In this document: in pieces, positions 1 through 12,400 of the stretch
Position numbering within the stretch: position 1 is the first letter of the stretch
Layout: the number at the start of each line of letters is the position of its first letter
Assembly: GCA_946894095.1 (NCBI GenBank)
Contig: OX335665.1
Location: 9,806,001-9,870,000, forward strand
Direction of reading: 5' to 3'
Length of the DNA: 64,000 nucleotides
From: Incurvaria masculella
Lineage: Eukaryota; Arthropoda; Insecta; Lepidoptera; Incurvariidae
Notes under the pieces: generated by a model
Databases searched by the model: none
What the model was told of the DNA's origin: nothing
What the model saw: the letters and a program-made list of their open reading frames with translations, nothing else
Position numbers and translations under genes: made by a program

Positions 1-42
1 ACTATCGAGCACATTTCTGTTATACCAAAAAAGTCACTGGAG

Positions 43-718
43 CTCCGGTTGCATATCTCCTTTGCGTTGCACGAAACTTAAACATTACTTTGATCGCTGA
101 TGTTAACCGCTAATCGTAATCACTCCGGACCCATTGATCACCGTCAAAATCACGATCAAATAATAATTCAAAGTGTCAAAAGTCCTAATTTTTACATTTT
201 TGCAGTTTTATTGGACCTTAAATAATAGGCAAACGTCGCCATTAATGGAATACAATGCTTTGTTTTTAGCCTGGCACTCGGTTCCACGGATTAAAAATAT
301 CGGCGCCAAATCTATGTAATCTATGGTGCTACCAACAGCTGATAGCAAGCCGACATATTGGGCGCTAGTAGCGCCACCCCGCGGCTCCAAGAGCAACTGT
401 TTTGTTTGTTAGTACGAATGATTGACGCTAGATGGTGCTACAATTGTGTCTGTCTCTTTCTGATAATATACTGTGGAAAAAGGACAGTACTATGTCAGCT
501 CAGGCGGTGCTGAGAGTTGCCATACAGCAAACATTTTTGCCGATTGTTTCGAGGGACTATTTGTGGTCTGACGGCTGGCAAGCTAACTTTGACGAAAATA
601 TGTTACGTGCAACTCAAATTCATATGATGGGCGATTAGCTGTCACATCATCGTCAAATGTAATCAGTAACGGATAACATTTTCGAGGCGTCGTGCACTCG
701 ACCCTTAAAAGGCAACTC
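43..718 (+). mobile_element. Partial copy of the Harbinger-like foldback element
   Basis: This stretch runs parallel to 722-1440 with the same segments in the same order: left terminal region, AT-rich arm, a segment about GGCGCTAGTAGCGCC, and a unique middle. It lacks the inverted right arm and stops where the second copy's terminal repeat begins. That looks like a partial tandem duplication of one element. Both ORFs here are short and unlike any known protein. Confidence 0.7.
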
Positions 719-721
719 TTA

Positions 722-1884
722 GCCCCGGTTGCACGTACCGTCTTGCTCGTCAACATCACCGTCAACGTATGATTAAGGCCTGATCAGGCAAATTTTGTGT
801 TGCACGAAACTTAAACATTACGTTGACCGCTGATGTTAACCGCTAATCGTAAACACTCCGGACCCATTGATCACCGTCAAAATCACGATCAAACTATAAT
901 TCAAAGTATCAAAAGTTACTATTTTTATATTATTGTAGTCTTATTGGACCTTAAATAATAGGCAAACGTCGCCATTAATGGAATGCAATGCTTTGTTTTT
1001 CATAATTATTAGCCTGGCACTCGGTTCCACAGATTAAAAATTTCGGCGCCAAATCTATGTAATCTGTGGTGCTACCAACAGCTGATAGCAAGCCGACATA
1101 TTGGGCGCTAGTAGCGCCACCCCGCGGCTCCAGGAGCAACTGTTTTGTTTGTTAGTACGAATGGTTGACGCTAGATGGTGCTTCAAATGTGCCTGTCCCT
1201 TTCTGTTTATGTACTGTGAGAGAAGGGCAGTACTATGTCAGCTCAGGCGGTGCTAAGAGTTGCCATACAGCAAACATTTTTGCCGATTGTTTCGAGGGAC
1301 TATTTGTGGTCTGACTCCTGGCAAGCTAACTTTGACGAAAAATGTTACGTGCAACGCAATTTCATATGATGGGCGATTAGCCGTCACATCATCGTCAAAT
1401 GTAATCAGTAACGGATAACATTTTACGAAGCGTCGTGCACTCGGGCCTTAGGCCAAGTGAAACAGTTGCTCTTGGAGCCGCGGGGTGGCGCTACTAGCGC
1501 CCAATATGTCGGCTTGCTATCAGCTGTTGGTAGCACCACAGATTACATAGATATGGCGCAGAAATTTTTAATCTGTGGAACCGAGTGCCAGGCTAATAAT
1601 TATGAAAAACAAAGCATTGCATTCCATTAATGGCGACGTTTGCCTCTCATTTTAAGGTCCAATAAGACTACAATAATATAAAAATAATAACTTATGATAC
1701 TTTGAATTATTATCTGATCGTGATTTTGACGGTGATGGATGGGTCGGGAGTGTTTACGATTAGCGGTTAACATCAGCGATCAACGTAATGTTTAAGTTTC
1801 GTGCAACGCAAATTTTGACTGATCTGTCTTTAATCATACGTTGACGGTGATGTTGACGTGCAGGACGGTACGTGCAACCGGGGC
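722..1884 (+). mobile_element. Foldback MITE with ~430-bp inverted arms, TTA target duplication
   Basis: The ends are inverted copies (GCCCCGGTTGCACG and its complement) and are flanked by TTA at 719-721 and 1885-1887. A 3-bp TWA duplication is typical of PIF/Harbinger elements. The arms, about 722-1150 and 1455-1884, are near-complementary over about 430 bp, so the element could fold into a very long hairpin. No transposase is encoded, so it is non-autonomous. A short relative lies at 41854-42012. The class assignment rests only on the duplication and the ends. Confidence 0.75.
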
Positions 1885-1887
1885 TTA

Positions 1888-2524
1888 AAGTCAGAACGCG
1901 GCTTTGGCTAATTAGTGAGTATATATACCAACTTAAGAGCCCCTAAGTCACACCAACCCGGTACCATCATAATTCCACTAGAAACTTCTTAATGTTTAGT
2001 CGCAAGCCTCTAAATGTTTGCAACGACTATCCTACTTATAACCTAAGTTTTCAAAGTAAAACGGTTGGTCACATTCAGTCTCTATTCAAAAGTCATGAGA
2101 CATAAAGAGAGTTCATACGATATCGCGTAATACATTTTCAGGCAGACATTGCATGAACGGTTTTACTTTCAAAGCCTTGATTTTGTGTAGGGTAGATCAG
2201 AAAAAGTTACATTCTGGGATTGCCACTAAAAATAACAAAGTTATGATGATTAGGAAAAATAGACCGATAAGAAGTTGGGTTGGTTGACTTGGGTGCTATT
2301 AAACCCCAAGATAAGTTGGGAAGAGTTTTAAAGAAAACATTATCAACTTGTACAATGTAAACTTCTAGTACACCACTAAAATAAAATGAAAATGAACACA
2401 TTAATAAATTAATTAATAAAAAACTGAAAGTTTCCTTTAACAAATGTATGGCCCTGATAATAGAGTGGCCATTTATCACTTTCTATCATACGTCCAACAT
2501 TGCAACTGCCATCCCTCAAAAACC
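1888..2524. other. Non-coding, nothing recognised
   Basis: AT-rich sequence downstream of the minus-strand gene that ends at 3015. It may include that gene's 3' UTR, but I see no clear element boundary, RNA gene or conserved ORF. Confidence 0.4.
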
Positions 2525-2883
2525 TAAAGGTGCACGTACACGGGCAACTTTTGAGGCAATTAATTGCTGGGCAACTGTTACCAAACATAGTGGAGCAATA
2601 GATGGAGCAATATAGAGCAAACCCAATACATTTTTGACTAATATCCTAGCAATATGGAGTAAAATCGCTTCATACTTTTCGTGTCGCCGGTGAGTTGTAT
2701 ATCCAATTACCACGTATTCGTGCACTTGCTCCCCACATGAGGGCAATTAATTACTCCATGAATGGTTCTATATTTGTCCATAAACCATGCTGCCGGAGAT
2801 TGCTGGAAGTTGTCGTGATGACGAAATCGACAGAGATTGCTGCAAGTTGAGCAACTTTAGTTGCTCGTGTACGGGTACCTTTA
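2525..2883. mobile_element. Mariner-like MITE, 359 bp, TA-flanked
   Basis: The two ends are inverted copies of about 22 bp: AAGGTGCACGTACACGGGC on the left, and on the right the complement of a copy with a few mismatches. Both are bordered by TA. It has no coding capacity. It lies just downstream of the stop codon of the minus-strand gene ending at 3015. Confidence 0.75.
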
Positions 2884-3014
2884 CCTGCATACGTTTATAA
2901 CGCGCGCACATTCCAGTGGCACGCTAAACCTGAAAATTCAATGGACTCGGACATTTCACCCGATCCCCGCAGCGAGAGCGAACCGCCGTCCGCGCGAGAC
3001 GCCTCCCGAGCTAC

Positions 3015-3410
3015 CTACTGGACGCAGCAGGTGATGGGGTGATTCAGCAGATAGTCCAAGACGACCGGCGTCCCGGCGGCCATCTCCAGTTCGAGCGGAC
3101 TCTCGCCGTCGGTCACCTCGTCCGAGGACACGGACATCTTCACGGGAGCGTCGGCGTCGGCGTCGCCCGCCACGAGCAGCTCGGCGCTGTCCGGGCCCGG
3201 CGGAGCGTCCGCGAACACCTCCTCGTTCTCGTCGTACGTGTCGTACGTGTCGCCGGTGTCACGGGGGTCGTGCGGGCGGGGGGAGGAGGCCGCGGGGAAG
3301 GGAGCCCGCTCGAGCTCCTCGTAGTCGTAGTCGCTGTGGCTGTAGTCGTTGTAGTTGCCCGAGGAGACGCTGCAGTCACTGTCGCTCTCGTCGCATTCGA
3401 AGTAACGACT
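3015..3410 (-). CDS. Terminal exon of the unrecognised minus-strand gene
   Basis: The acceptor is a strong pyrimidine tract (TTTTTCCCGCTTCAG) read on the minus strand just right of 3410, and the exon ends with TAG at 3015-3017. It encodes 131 residues: a Ser/Asp/Tyr-rich acidic segment, a short [11 protein letters not shown] repeat, then a Glu/Ser-rich tail. The long plus-strand readings over it are shadows caused by its high GC content. Confidence 0.75.
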   Translation of the reverse strand, partial: SRYFECDESDSDCSVSSGNYNDYSHSDYDYEELERAPFPAASSPRPHDPRDTGDTYDTYDENEEVFADAPPGPDSAELLVAGDADADAPVKMSVSSDEVTDGESPLELEMAAGTPVVLDYLLNHPITCCVQ

Positions 3411-6400
3411 CTGAAGCGGGAAAAATAGTTTTTACCTAATGTTTATTGCAGAAATAGAGAAAGGCTTGGATTTAGCTAGATCACTAGAGAATAGTCTTTA
3501 TAGAAGCACACAAACCTAAATATTGTTTTTTATTTTGCATGGGAAACTTTCGGAATCTTCATATTTGTACTAAGGTTTTCAGTTCTGACCTAATTTAGGG
3601 AATATCAGAATGAAAAATGAAAATAAAAAGTTATTTAGAACATATTTAATTTTATTTAATTTCTTAAAACTAATTATACCCCACATTTTTGTAATATATA
3701 ATTTTTTTCAGATAAAGGGTTTTAGGACTTACTTATTTCCATTGGGATCTCATGACATCACAACTTCAAAAGATAACTATATTCTATAACAGTAGGCACA
3801 AAATTGCACGAAAAGAATTAGTCTGACCAAACCTTTGTGCAGTGACACAAGTTAGATTTGTTTACACCGACGAATTTATCGTTTAGTGCTGTGGCACACA
3901 CATCCACACACCCACACACCCACACATGCAATCTGGGCAGCCGGCGCAACCCGTAGTTGACTTCTAAATGGTTACATATGGCAATGGTTTTTTTATTTTT
4001 TTACACATAACGCTATCCTTTTGATTTGACTTTACTTAAATTGAAGTCCTGTAGGTACGCGCCTGGAAGGTAAACAGTGCTCACGTTTTGGAGGAAGTGT
4101 TCTATTATTACAAATCGGACCACTCTGCTACGGATACGCAATTTGGAACGTATGGTAGCCCTATGGTTGATCCAGGCCGATAATTGTCTAAATAGACTAA
4201 TGCTGATATTCAAAGACAATTCTTGGGTTTTGAGACGATTATGAAGTCTTATCGAAATTTCACTGAGCTCTTCGATTTCGTTGATTTACACCATCGAATA
4301 GGTCTATATATTGTTACTCGTCAAGCGTCGTAAGCACTGTTAGCGCAATTCGGACCAACTATATTCACGCTGTCAGCGTTTGAGCGCAATTCGGACCGCG
4401 GCTTAAAAAAACTATAAACGTCAATGTCATTTGTCTTGTCACTCGCGTGATGGTTGAACAATGGAAAATTTGATCGACACCAATGCATACGTACATATTT
4501 CGACAAAAGGATGGCGCAGAACAATAGAATCCTCTGTGAAAATAAACAGTATTCTCGTGTAAATAAATAACTTTACCAAGACGTTTAATGGCTGTTGCTC
4601 TTTTCTATACTGCGTAATTGAATCATAGTTGCCAACGAATTTCCTTTCTTTCAGTCTTGTTTCAAGGTCGACGCTCACTCAAAACAACGCAACGAAAGCC
4701 CCATAAAATACTCTTGTGCCAAACCCGTTAAAGATATCGAAAACAGTGAGAAAATTGTGACATAATCTATCCAAATAAAACAAGGATAACATTTCGATTA
4801 ATTGTCAAAACAAGGTTACGAAGGTCAAAATGGACCCGTTATCCGCGCAGGATTCTCCCAAATATGGCAGCAGCCTCATCTGTTGCAGCCCCAGAACCAC
4901 CGCAGAGTCCTTCCCGTCCTCGTCCTCCACGTCCGGGTGCGTCTCCGCCGACGAGTCCTACGACTCGAGCCTCGCGCCCAAGTCCCTCGCCAGAGCCAAA
5001 CTCAAAATCCGCAGCAATGCGACCGTGCAAGAAATCGAAGCGGGAATCGTCAAATATAAAGAGCTCGTATTCAACAGTTTGCCCGCGTCGGAAGAGCGCA
5101 AGTGGCTCGTGCGGGAGCTCGTCGAGCTCCGCCTCCGGCTCGAGGAGCTGAAGGACAACGACGGCCAACCGAGAGACAGCGTCTCCATCAAGGGCCACCA
5201 CTTCAAGCCGCAAACGATGCCATCCAATCGTAAACAGTACTGCGACCACTGCAGCGGTGTCATCTGGAGCATCGTGCAGGGCTCGTACATCTGCAGCAAC
5301 TGCGAGTACATCTGCCACTACAAGTGTGTGGACAACGTGCTGCGGGTGTGCGCGCACGTGCTGCTCGCCGAGGCGGGGACGCTCGACATGAACATCTGCC
5401 CCGAGGTGGGCCTCGCCGCTCAGGACTACAAGTGCTTCGAGTGCCAGGCGCCGCTCACCTTCACCGACAGCTGGAACGAGCCCCGCCTGTGCGACTACAC
5501 GGGCTGCTACTTCTGCTCGACGTGTCACTGGAACGACGCGGCCGTGATCCCCGCCCGCGTCGTCCACAACTGGGACTGGGAGAAGAGGCCCGTGTCGCGG
5601 CTCGCGCGCCAGCTGCTCGCGCTCGCCTTCGACCGACCCTTCATCGACGTGGAGAACTCCAACGCAACGCTCTTCAACTTCGTGGCGGAGCTGGAGTGGG
5701 TGCACAAGATGAGGAAGGACCTCGCGTGGATCCGGCGCTACTTGTGCGCGTGCAGCGAGGGCAGCGCCCTCCTCTCGCCGCTGTTCGTGCAGCTGGGGGA
5801 CGTGAGCGGGCGCTACAGCGTGGCGCACCTGCAGGCTATCAATGACGGCTCGCTCGAGACGGAGCTCACGGAGCTGACCGAGCGGTGCCGCAGCCACATC
5901 GCGGGCTGCGCGCGCTGCTCCGGGAAGGGGTACATATGTGAGATATGCGGCAACGACGAGGTGCTGTACCCATTCGACAGCGGGGCCGTCTTCTGCGAGG
6001 AGTGCAACTCTCTGTACCACCGCGGATGCTGGCTGCGCAAGAACCAGAAGTGTGTCAAGTGCCAGCGGATAGAGGAACGAAGGAAGACGTATGGGGAGGA
6101 ACAGACCGATGGCTTAGAGCTGGACATTGACAAATTCGTTGAATGACAATTTCAGAATGCATCTATAGCAATGATGTCACTCGACATATTTTTAATCAAA
6201 TGTTACTAACATATGTATGTATATGTAAAGCACATTTAAAGCAGACTATGGTACTACGTTAATTCCGTTGGTATGGTATTATTAACTTGTGATAAATAAA
6301 ATGGTTCTCATTCTTATGCTTTTTAAATGGTAACATACTACATTATAAGGGTTCATCCATTTAATATGTAATACAATTTTCACCCATTTATAGCCACATA

Positions 6401-9400
6401 TGTCACATTTTGTCACATGTCCATTGACCCCTCCCCGGGAAAAGTGCATCGGGTCTAATCTGACCCTCTGAGTGGGCAGTCTGAGTTCTCACCGAAATTG
6501 GCGTTTACGGCAAACCGATCGACTGGCGTTTTCTCCAAACTCCATACAAGTTTTTACTAGATATTCTGTGGTTTTACTTCTTCAAGCTGTCAAAGTCAAA
6601 CGCGGATTTCCGATTTGTATGAAAACGCGGAGTGGACGTAAACGGCAACGTCGACGTATTTACGGCAACGTTGAGTAAGCTGTCAAATCAAGCTCGGACT
6701 CGCAAATGTTAGTTCGCTTAACGCCCGCTCCGCGCGCTCTTCAATTTCTCCATACATTTGAAAACGCCAGTCGATCGGTTTGCCGTAACGCCAATTTAGG
6801 TGACAACTTAGACTACCGGCTCTGCTTTCAACTAGAAACTTTATGAAAGTTGAAAGATATGTTTTGTTTATTAGCAAAGGTTATCTTTTTACTATATTAC
6901 CTCAAATTAATGTTGTCGGCATGTTAAAAAAGTTTAGTCACTCATGAAGGGATTTTTGGTCAGTGTTTCCCGTGTAACCGTTACGGTGGGAGAAGATTCC
7001 ATGAAACTGGATGTATTCAATGTTGGACGGTGTCTGGATCGACATCAGCTTCGTCTACCCATTTAGTGTCTTTTTTCTCTGTGCCTTAGGAATTAGGAAT
7101 AACGTCACTATATCACTGAACCTCCGCTCTGCCGTTGTCACACGTAAGCACCTTTTGTGTGAAACCTCTCCCCCCCCCTAAGGTTGGGTGAAGGTAATGA
7201 GACCTACTTTCACAATAAATACACTAAAAAGCTCCAAATAGATGACCTATGAGCCATCTTCGAAGGCATGGCCTTGAAATTAAGCCACAGCAGCCTATCA
7301 GAAAAATACCTACATAGGTAAAGGGTTTACCAATGACATACCACCTTATTCATTAAACAAATAATAAAACCACATTATTTAAAAAAAATTAACATACATC
7401 CGAGAACCCTAGTCTGCCACCACCTAAAGCCAGCACCCAAATTTATGTTTCTGCTTACGTTATCATTACTTCCAATAATACAGCTTGGGATCTAACTTTA
7501 TTTACTAAAAAATTAATATTCGGTGCTTAACTGTACATAATTGTGATATAATTTAGTGGTTAATGAGGGCGAAGCTGTTCACTACCAAACACACGGTGTT
7601 CCTCTCGTGCTGTTTAAAAGTAAACATACTGCCTGATGGTGCTAGTGGTCGATTTGAATGCATTTCCTCTTACTAATAAACCCAGATTATCATCTGAATA
7701 GTTGTACAGTGTTTTGTCCTTTGCATTGGCATTCAGTTTCGAATTTGACAGAAAGGGATAAAACATTGCATAACAATTCAACGGATGATCTGTGTTTATT
7801 AGTAACAGTAATTATGTTATAGCATTCGAAAATGTTATGTTAACCCAAGACTGTGAGTACTGTTATTATTTAACTACTAAGTAAACATTGAAATGATTAT
7901 TTTGATTGTTCAGTTAAAGAATGATTTATGTGGTCTATATGTTTGAATTTGGTCGAATGAAGTAAAGCGCCGGGGATGCTCGTACATGTGGACTTAACCG
8001 TAGAGTAATGCTTGCAACTACTTTTATGAGTACATAGGTATTTATCTGACACTGCTCAGCTCTGCTGTGCATATACTAATAAATGAATATGTATAGTATG
8101 TGTATATAATATCTAAACAAGAGGCTTTGTACATTTTCAATAAAGAATGTTTGTATTCACCTACCTTTATAAATAATTAACATTTATACGTTATACATAT
8201 CAAAATGATATCTTTGTAAACCAAAACCTAGTCAATGTGAAAGTTGCACGCTCACTTCTCACTGATGGTGGATCGTCTTTCAAAACAGGTAACTTTGACG
8301 TAGCGATCAAGCTTCTTGCTTCGCACAATATTTCTAGGTATTTAGGTATTTAGGTATTAGGTATTTGACAGTTAGGTCAGTACAACTGAACAGTCTGCCT
8401 ACCCCACAGTGCTGACACTATGCCACATATCCGGTTGCTATCTACCTATAAGCTAACGGAGTATGGTGGGCCTCTTATTTAGGAATTAGAACTATCAATT
8501 GGATTCTCTTGTAACTTGAATCAATCTCAATCCAAGGTTATCTACTATTGTTTTACATATGTGTAGTATTTAATGTAATCCTTAGTACTTGTTATTTCTA
8601 AACTTCATAAAGTAGTTGTTTTTACAAGGCTCTTTCTATAATTGCTTCACCGTCGCATCTCTTATTCTGATATTGTTGAATCCATGAAAATTCAATTTAA
8701 CTCATAAAATTATAGGAAAAAAAGGGATTTTATACCACATAGTGGGAATTCTAATGGAAAGGTAAGATGCTGAAAACGTGAATTAATCTAATTTGAATGT
8801 ATTTAACAAATAACACAAACTATGTCCACATTAGGAAATAAGAAAGTTAAAAATCCTAATTTTTTTTTATCTAAGTGAGGTTGCACGCCACAGGTATATT
8901 GACACGGTCGCTATTGTTACTGCTTATACAGTAACACACATACACAACATAGTTTATAGAATAATGTAATACTCATATAAAAAAATATTTACAAGTATGT
9001 AATTGTAATATCTCAGAATATACTTAACAGATTTCGTTGAAGCGATTTGGATTAACACCCAGTGTGGGGAACTGTCCATGATTTAAGAAAGCCAGTTTAC
9101 ATCCTGTACATAAATGGACCGTCTAAGAAAAAACATTTATCCAACACAAGCATACTTAATTTTTTCAAAAACATTTTGTGGGGTCTTTGTGGCACAAATA
9201 CCACCAAGTGCGCATGCAGTGCTTGCACGCAATTATAGAAGCAATAACTATGTCGCATTATACAACAATAACCAAATCATACATATTGTATGTGTAAAAA
9301 CCGATCTTATTATTCCTAAATTCCGTATGCACCCTGTTATTGATGATTTTGTTGTGTCAGTGAGGAATGGAGTTCGATACGAGCTTATTATAATGATTTA

Positions 9401-12400
9401 TAATTGTTATTGTTTTTATTGTTCGTGTCTTTGATTCCTCCTAAATAAATAAAAGAAATAATTAAATAAAAGGAGATTTATAATATGATCACAGAAAACA
9501 AAAGTGAACTCCACTGAGCTCGGTACTAAGTATCTCCTCTCCTCCGCAGAGCGCCGACCGGGACGGGCCGAGGGCGTCACTCCACACATCAAGCGGCCCA
9601 TGAACGCGTTCATGTTGTGGGCGCAGGAGGAGCGGAGGAAGATCAGCAAGCTCTACCCGGACATGCACCACTCCAACGTGTCCAAGATCCTCGGGCCGCA
9701 GTGGAAAGCGCTGAGCAGCCAACAGAAGGAGCCGTTCTACGCACAGCAGTACAGGCTCGCCACGCTGCACACGCAGCAACATCCCCACTACAAATACAAA
9801 CCGAGGCGAAAAACGGCGCGTTCCACGTTTTATCCTCCGACTGTGTAATCCGTTCACTTCTAGCGTCATTCAGGAGGTTATCCATTAAATACATACATTC
9901 TTCGATGACCGGCTCCAACTTTGAAGAACTTGACATGGATGGGTAACATCATTCCTCCTGTCGTGATATTAGAGATGTGATAAGGACGAAACCCAATTCT
10001 GAGTGACGTACTAATAACGTCCGTATGACACTGGTTTGTATATGTTGTGATTTGTGATAAATTAGGGTAGAAAAGTGTATTTATTAGGTTATAAACATGT
10101 TGCATCATGTCATCATCGTGATGATTTTTATGTATGTGATAAAATCGAATTGCTTTGTAGACTAAGCTTAGTATATAATGTTACCAGTACCACCGATTTT
10201 ATAATTTAAAAAGAATCATAAATAAAGATAAACCTTTTCCCAGCAAACATTCCTGAAAATTCGCCAAAATACATGAAATGGCAACACAACATTCCCGACA
10301 CTAATATATAATCTCACTCGCTATGTCATGGGTTCTAAATATATTGCTTAACAATTGCTAAATGTTGTTTGTTTTACACTGCGCCATCCATTGTAGTAAC
10401 AAGTAATTGGATTCAAATTCTTTCTTTTAAATCTTCTAAAATTCAAATAATATTTTTGCAATTACAATATTTGCATGGCCTGAGTTCCCGACTATTATGT
10501 CGAATTTCTCTATTATATTCGAATCCACACAATGCTTCCTCTATCCATCTATCCCGACCTTCAGGTGCTACTGGGTCTATGCCGTCGATGGTACAACATC
10601 TTATACTGCAGAGTTTTCATATCACAAGTTTCTCAGTAATGTGAAAAACTTGTCCCATACCAAAACAACACCTTGCTATCTATATACAATGCGTTTGTAT
10701 TATAATTCAGATTATCCTTTACTGAAATGATTTCACACTGAAGGAAGAAAATAACTTCTCTTATTTCAATGATGTTACAAGGATTGAACAAAACATGTTT
10801 CATCTACTACTACTACTACTAATATAAGTATTTTGATTGACAAATTTGAACCTGACATTGATGGCTAATACCACACAACTACCGTTAAGATATTAGCCCA
10901 ATACGCCACATTCCCGAAAGAATTCAGTGTCATGCCAGGACCTTCGCTTTATGAGCACGGCTACATTGAACTGGATGGAAAACACGGACATATTTTCATT
11001 GCCGTTTCTTTTCATCCAATGCGATGGTACCAACCCGGGCGGACCTACAGTTTTACATGGATTCCGAACCATGGAGCAGCTTGCATTCGTAATGAAATGC
11101 ACTTATCTAACTCAAAATGAAAAAGAAAGTGGTGAATGTAGGGGCGAGGATTTGAACCCAGACCCTACAGATGAAGGATCTAGAAGATCGGTGGGTTCAT
11201 ATTTTTGGAATGTCGACTGTAAATATGTGCATTTTCTCCCTGTTCTGCGTTGAACAAAGGTAGAAAGGGGACGGAGGTACAGCTTTATGCAGCTCCGACG
11301 AGCATTCTCGAAATGAAAAAGTAAAATACATGTAATTTACTTTAAAAAACAAACTCTTTTGATTCATTTTATTAGTTTACATATGAATCACGTATTGCAA
11401 ATGCAGTATTGATCCATAATCCGAGCTTCAGTTTCTTAGGTGTAGTGCCATCTGTTGTTGAGTAGCTAAAATCAATGCATAAATATTTCAGCCTACAAAT
11501 AGCGCAGTGCCATCTATTATTGAGTAGCATGCGAAAACAAAACTTGTGCCTCAATATTCGAAACTATATTTTTTTAGTTAAGTTTAGTTAATTTTTCAAG
11601 GATGATACCTGTCTACACTGAAGTACGTAAAATAATACCAAATAACTATTTTCAAACCACGGAGACTCTCAGATATAGATTTTGAAAGGATTCAGGCCTG
11701 TAACTAAAATTTTGAAGCCCTTACCCAGGTTAACAGTAGTAATCGATTATCTTCTTCGCCAAAGGTCATCGAACCGGCAGACAAATACAATTAATTAAGG
11801 AATCCGAGTGTATACGTGTATACATCTAATAGAGGAAATAAAGGAAGTACGGGGGTTATACTTCCTTCCGCTGTCGCCTCTGAGACAATGCTGTGGCTCT
11901 CACCTCCTGTTTTTACCCTGTACTTCCCGCCTCGACGCTGCACCTTGGTACATTATTCCAAATTCGAAAATCATCTAGAGCGCCTTGTGGCGGCCATCTT
12001 CTTCTGTTATTTGGGAGTGTAAACAGTAAATAGGTGCATTCCTTGCCTGATCGTGAAAAGGGGCAGAATAGCATTTGCCGACACTGGCCACCGATGGCAA
12101 TCTTCCCATCATGTGATCAGTAAAACAATCATCTTTAAATAATAAAAAAACTTCCATATTTCTTTTTATTGTGCATGTGTGATGAGAGAGTGTGAGTGCG
12201 GGTACCTGACAGTCGAGGCAGCGGCACGAGTCGCGGTAGGTGCAGGCGGGAGGCAACGCGGCCCCGGCGCCCGGGCCCCGGCCCCGCTCCAGGCTCAGCC
12301 TGCGCTTGCGGCGCGAGCGCAGGCTGGCGAGCAGAGCGCGGAGCGAGGCGCAGCGACCCGACGCCGCCGACTCTTTACTTTTAATGCTGTCCCTGTGAAA

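Noticed and set aside
4839..6020. 393-codon antisense ORF over DEF8
   Set aside because: Arises from GC-rich third positions of the DEF8 frame. The sense strand has clear C1 and Rubicon-homology cysteines; the antisense reading has no recognisable domain.
9114..9434. 106-codon ORF upstream of the HMG-box exon
   Set aside because: AT-rich composition, no family resemblance and no splice link in phase to the HMG exon.
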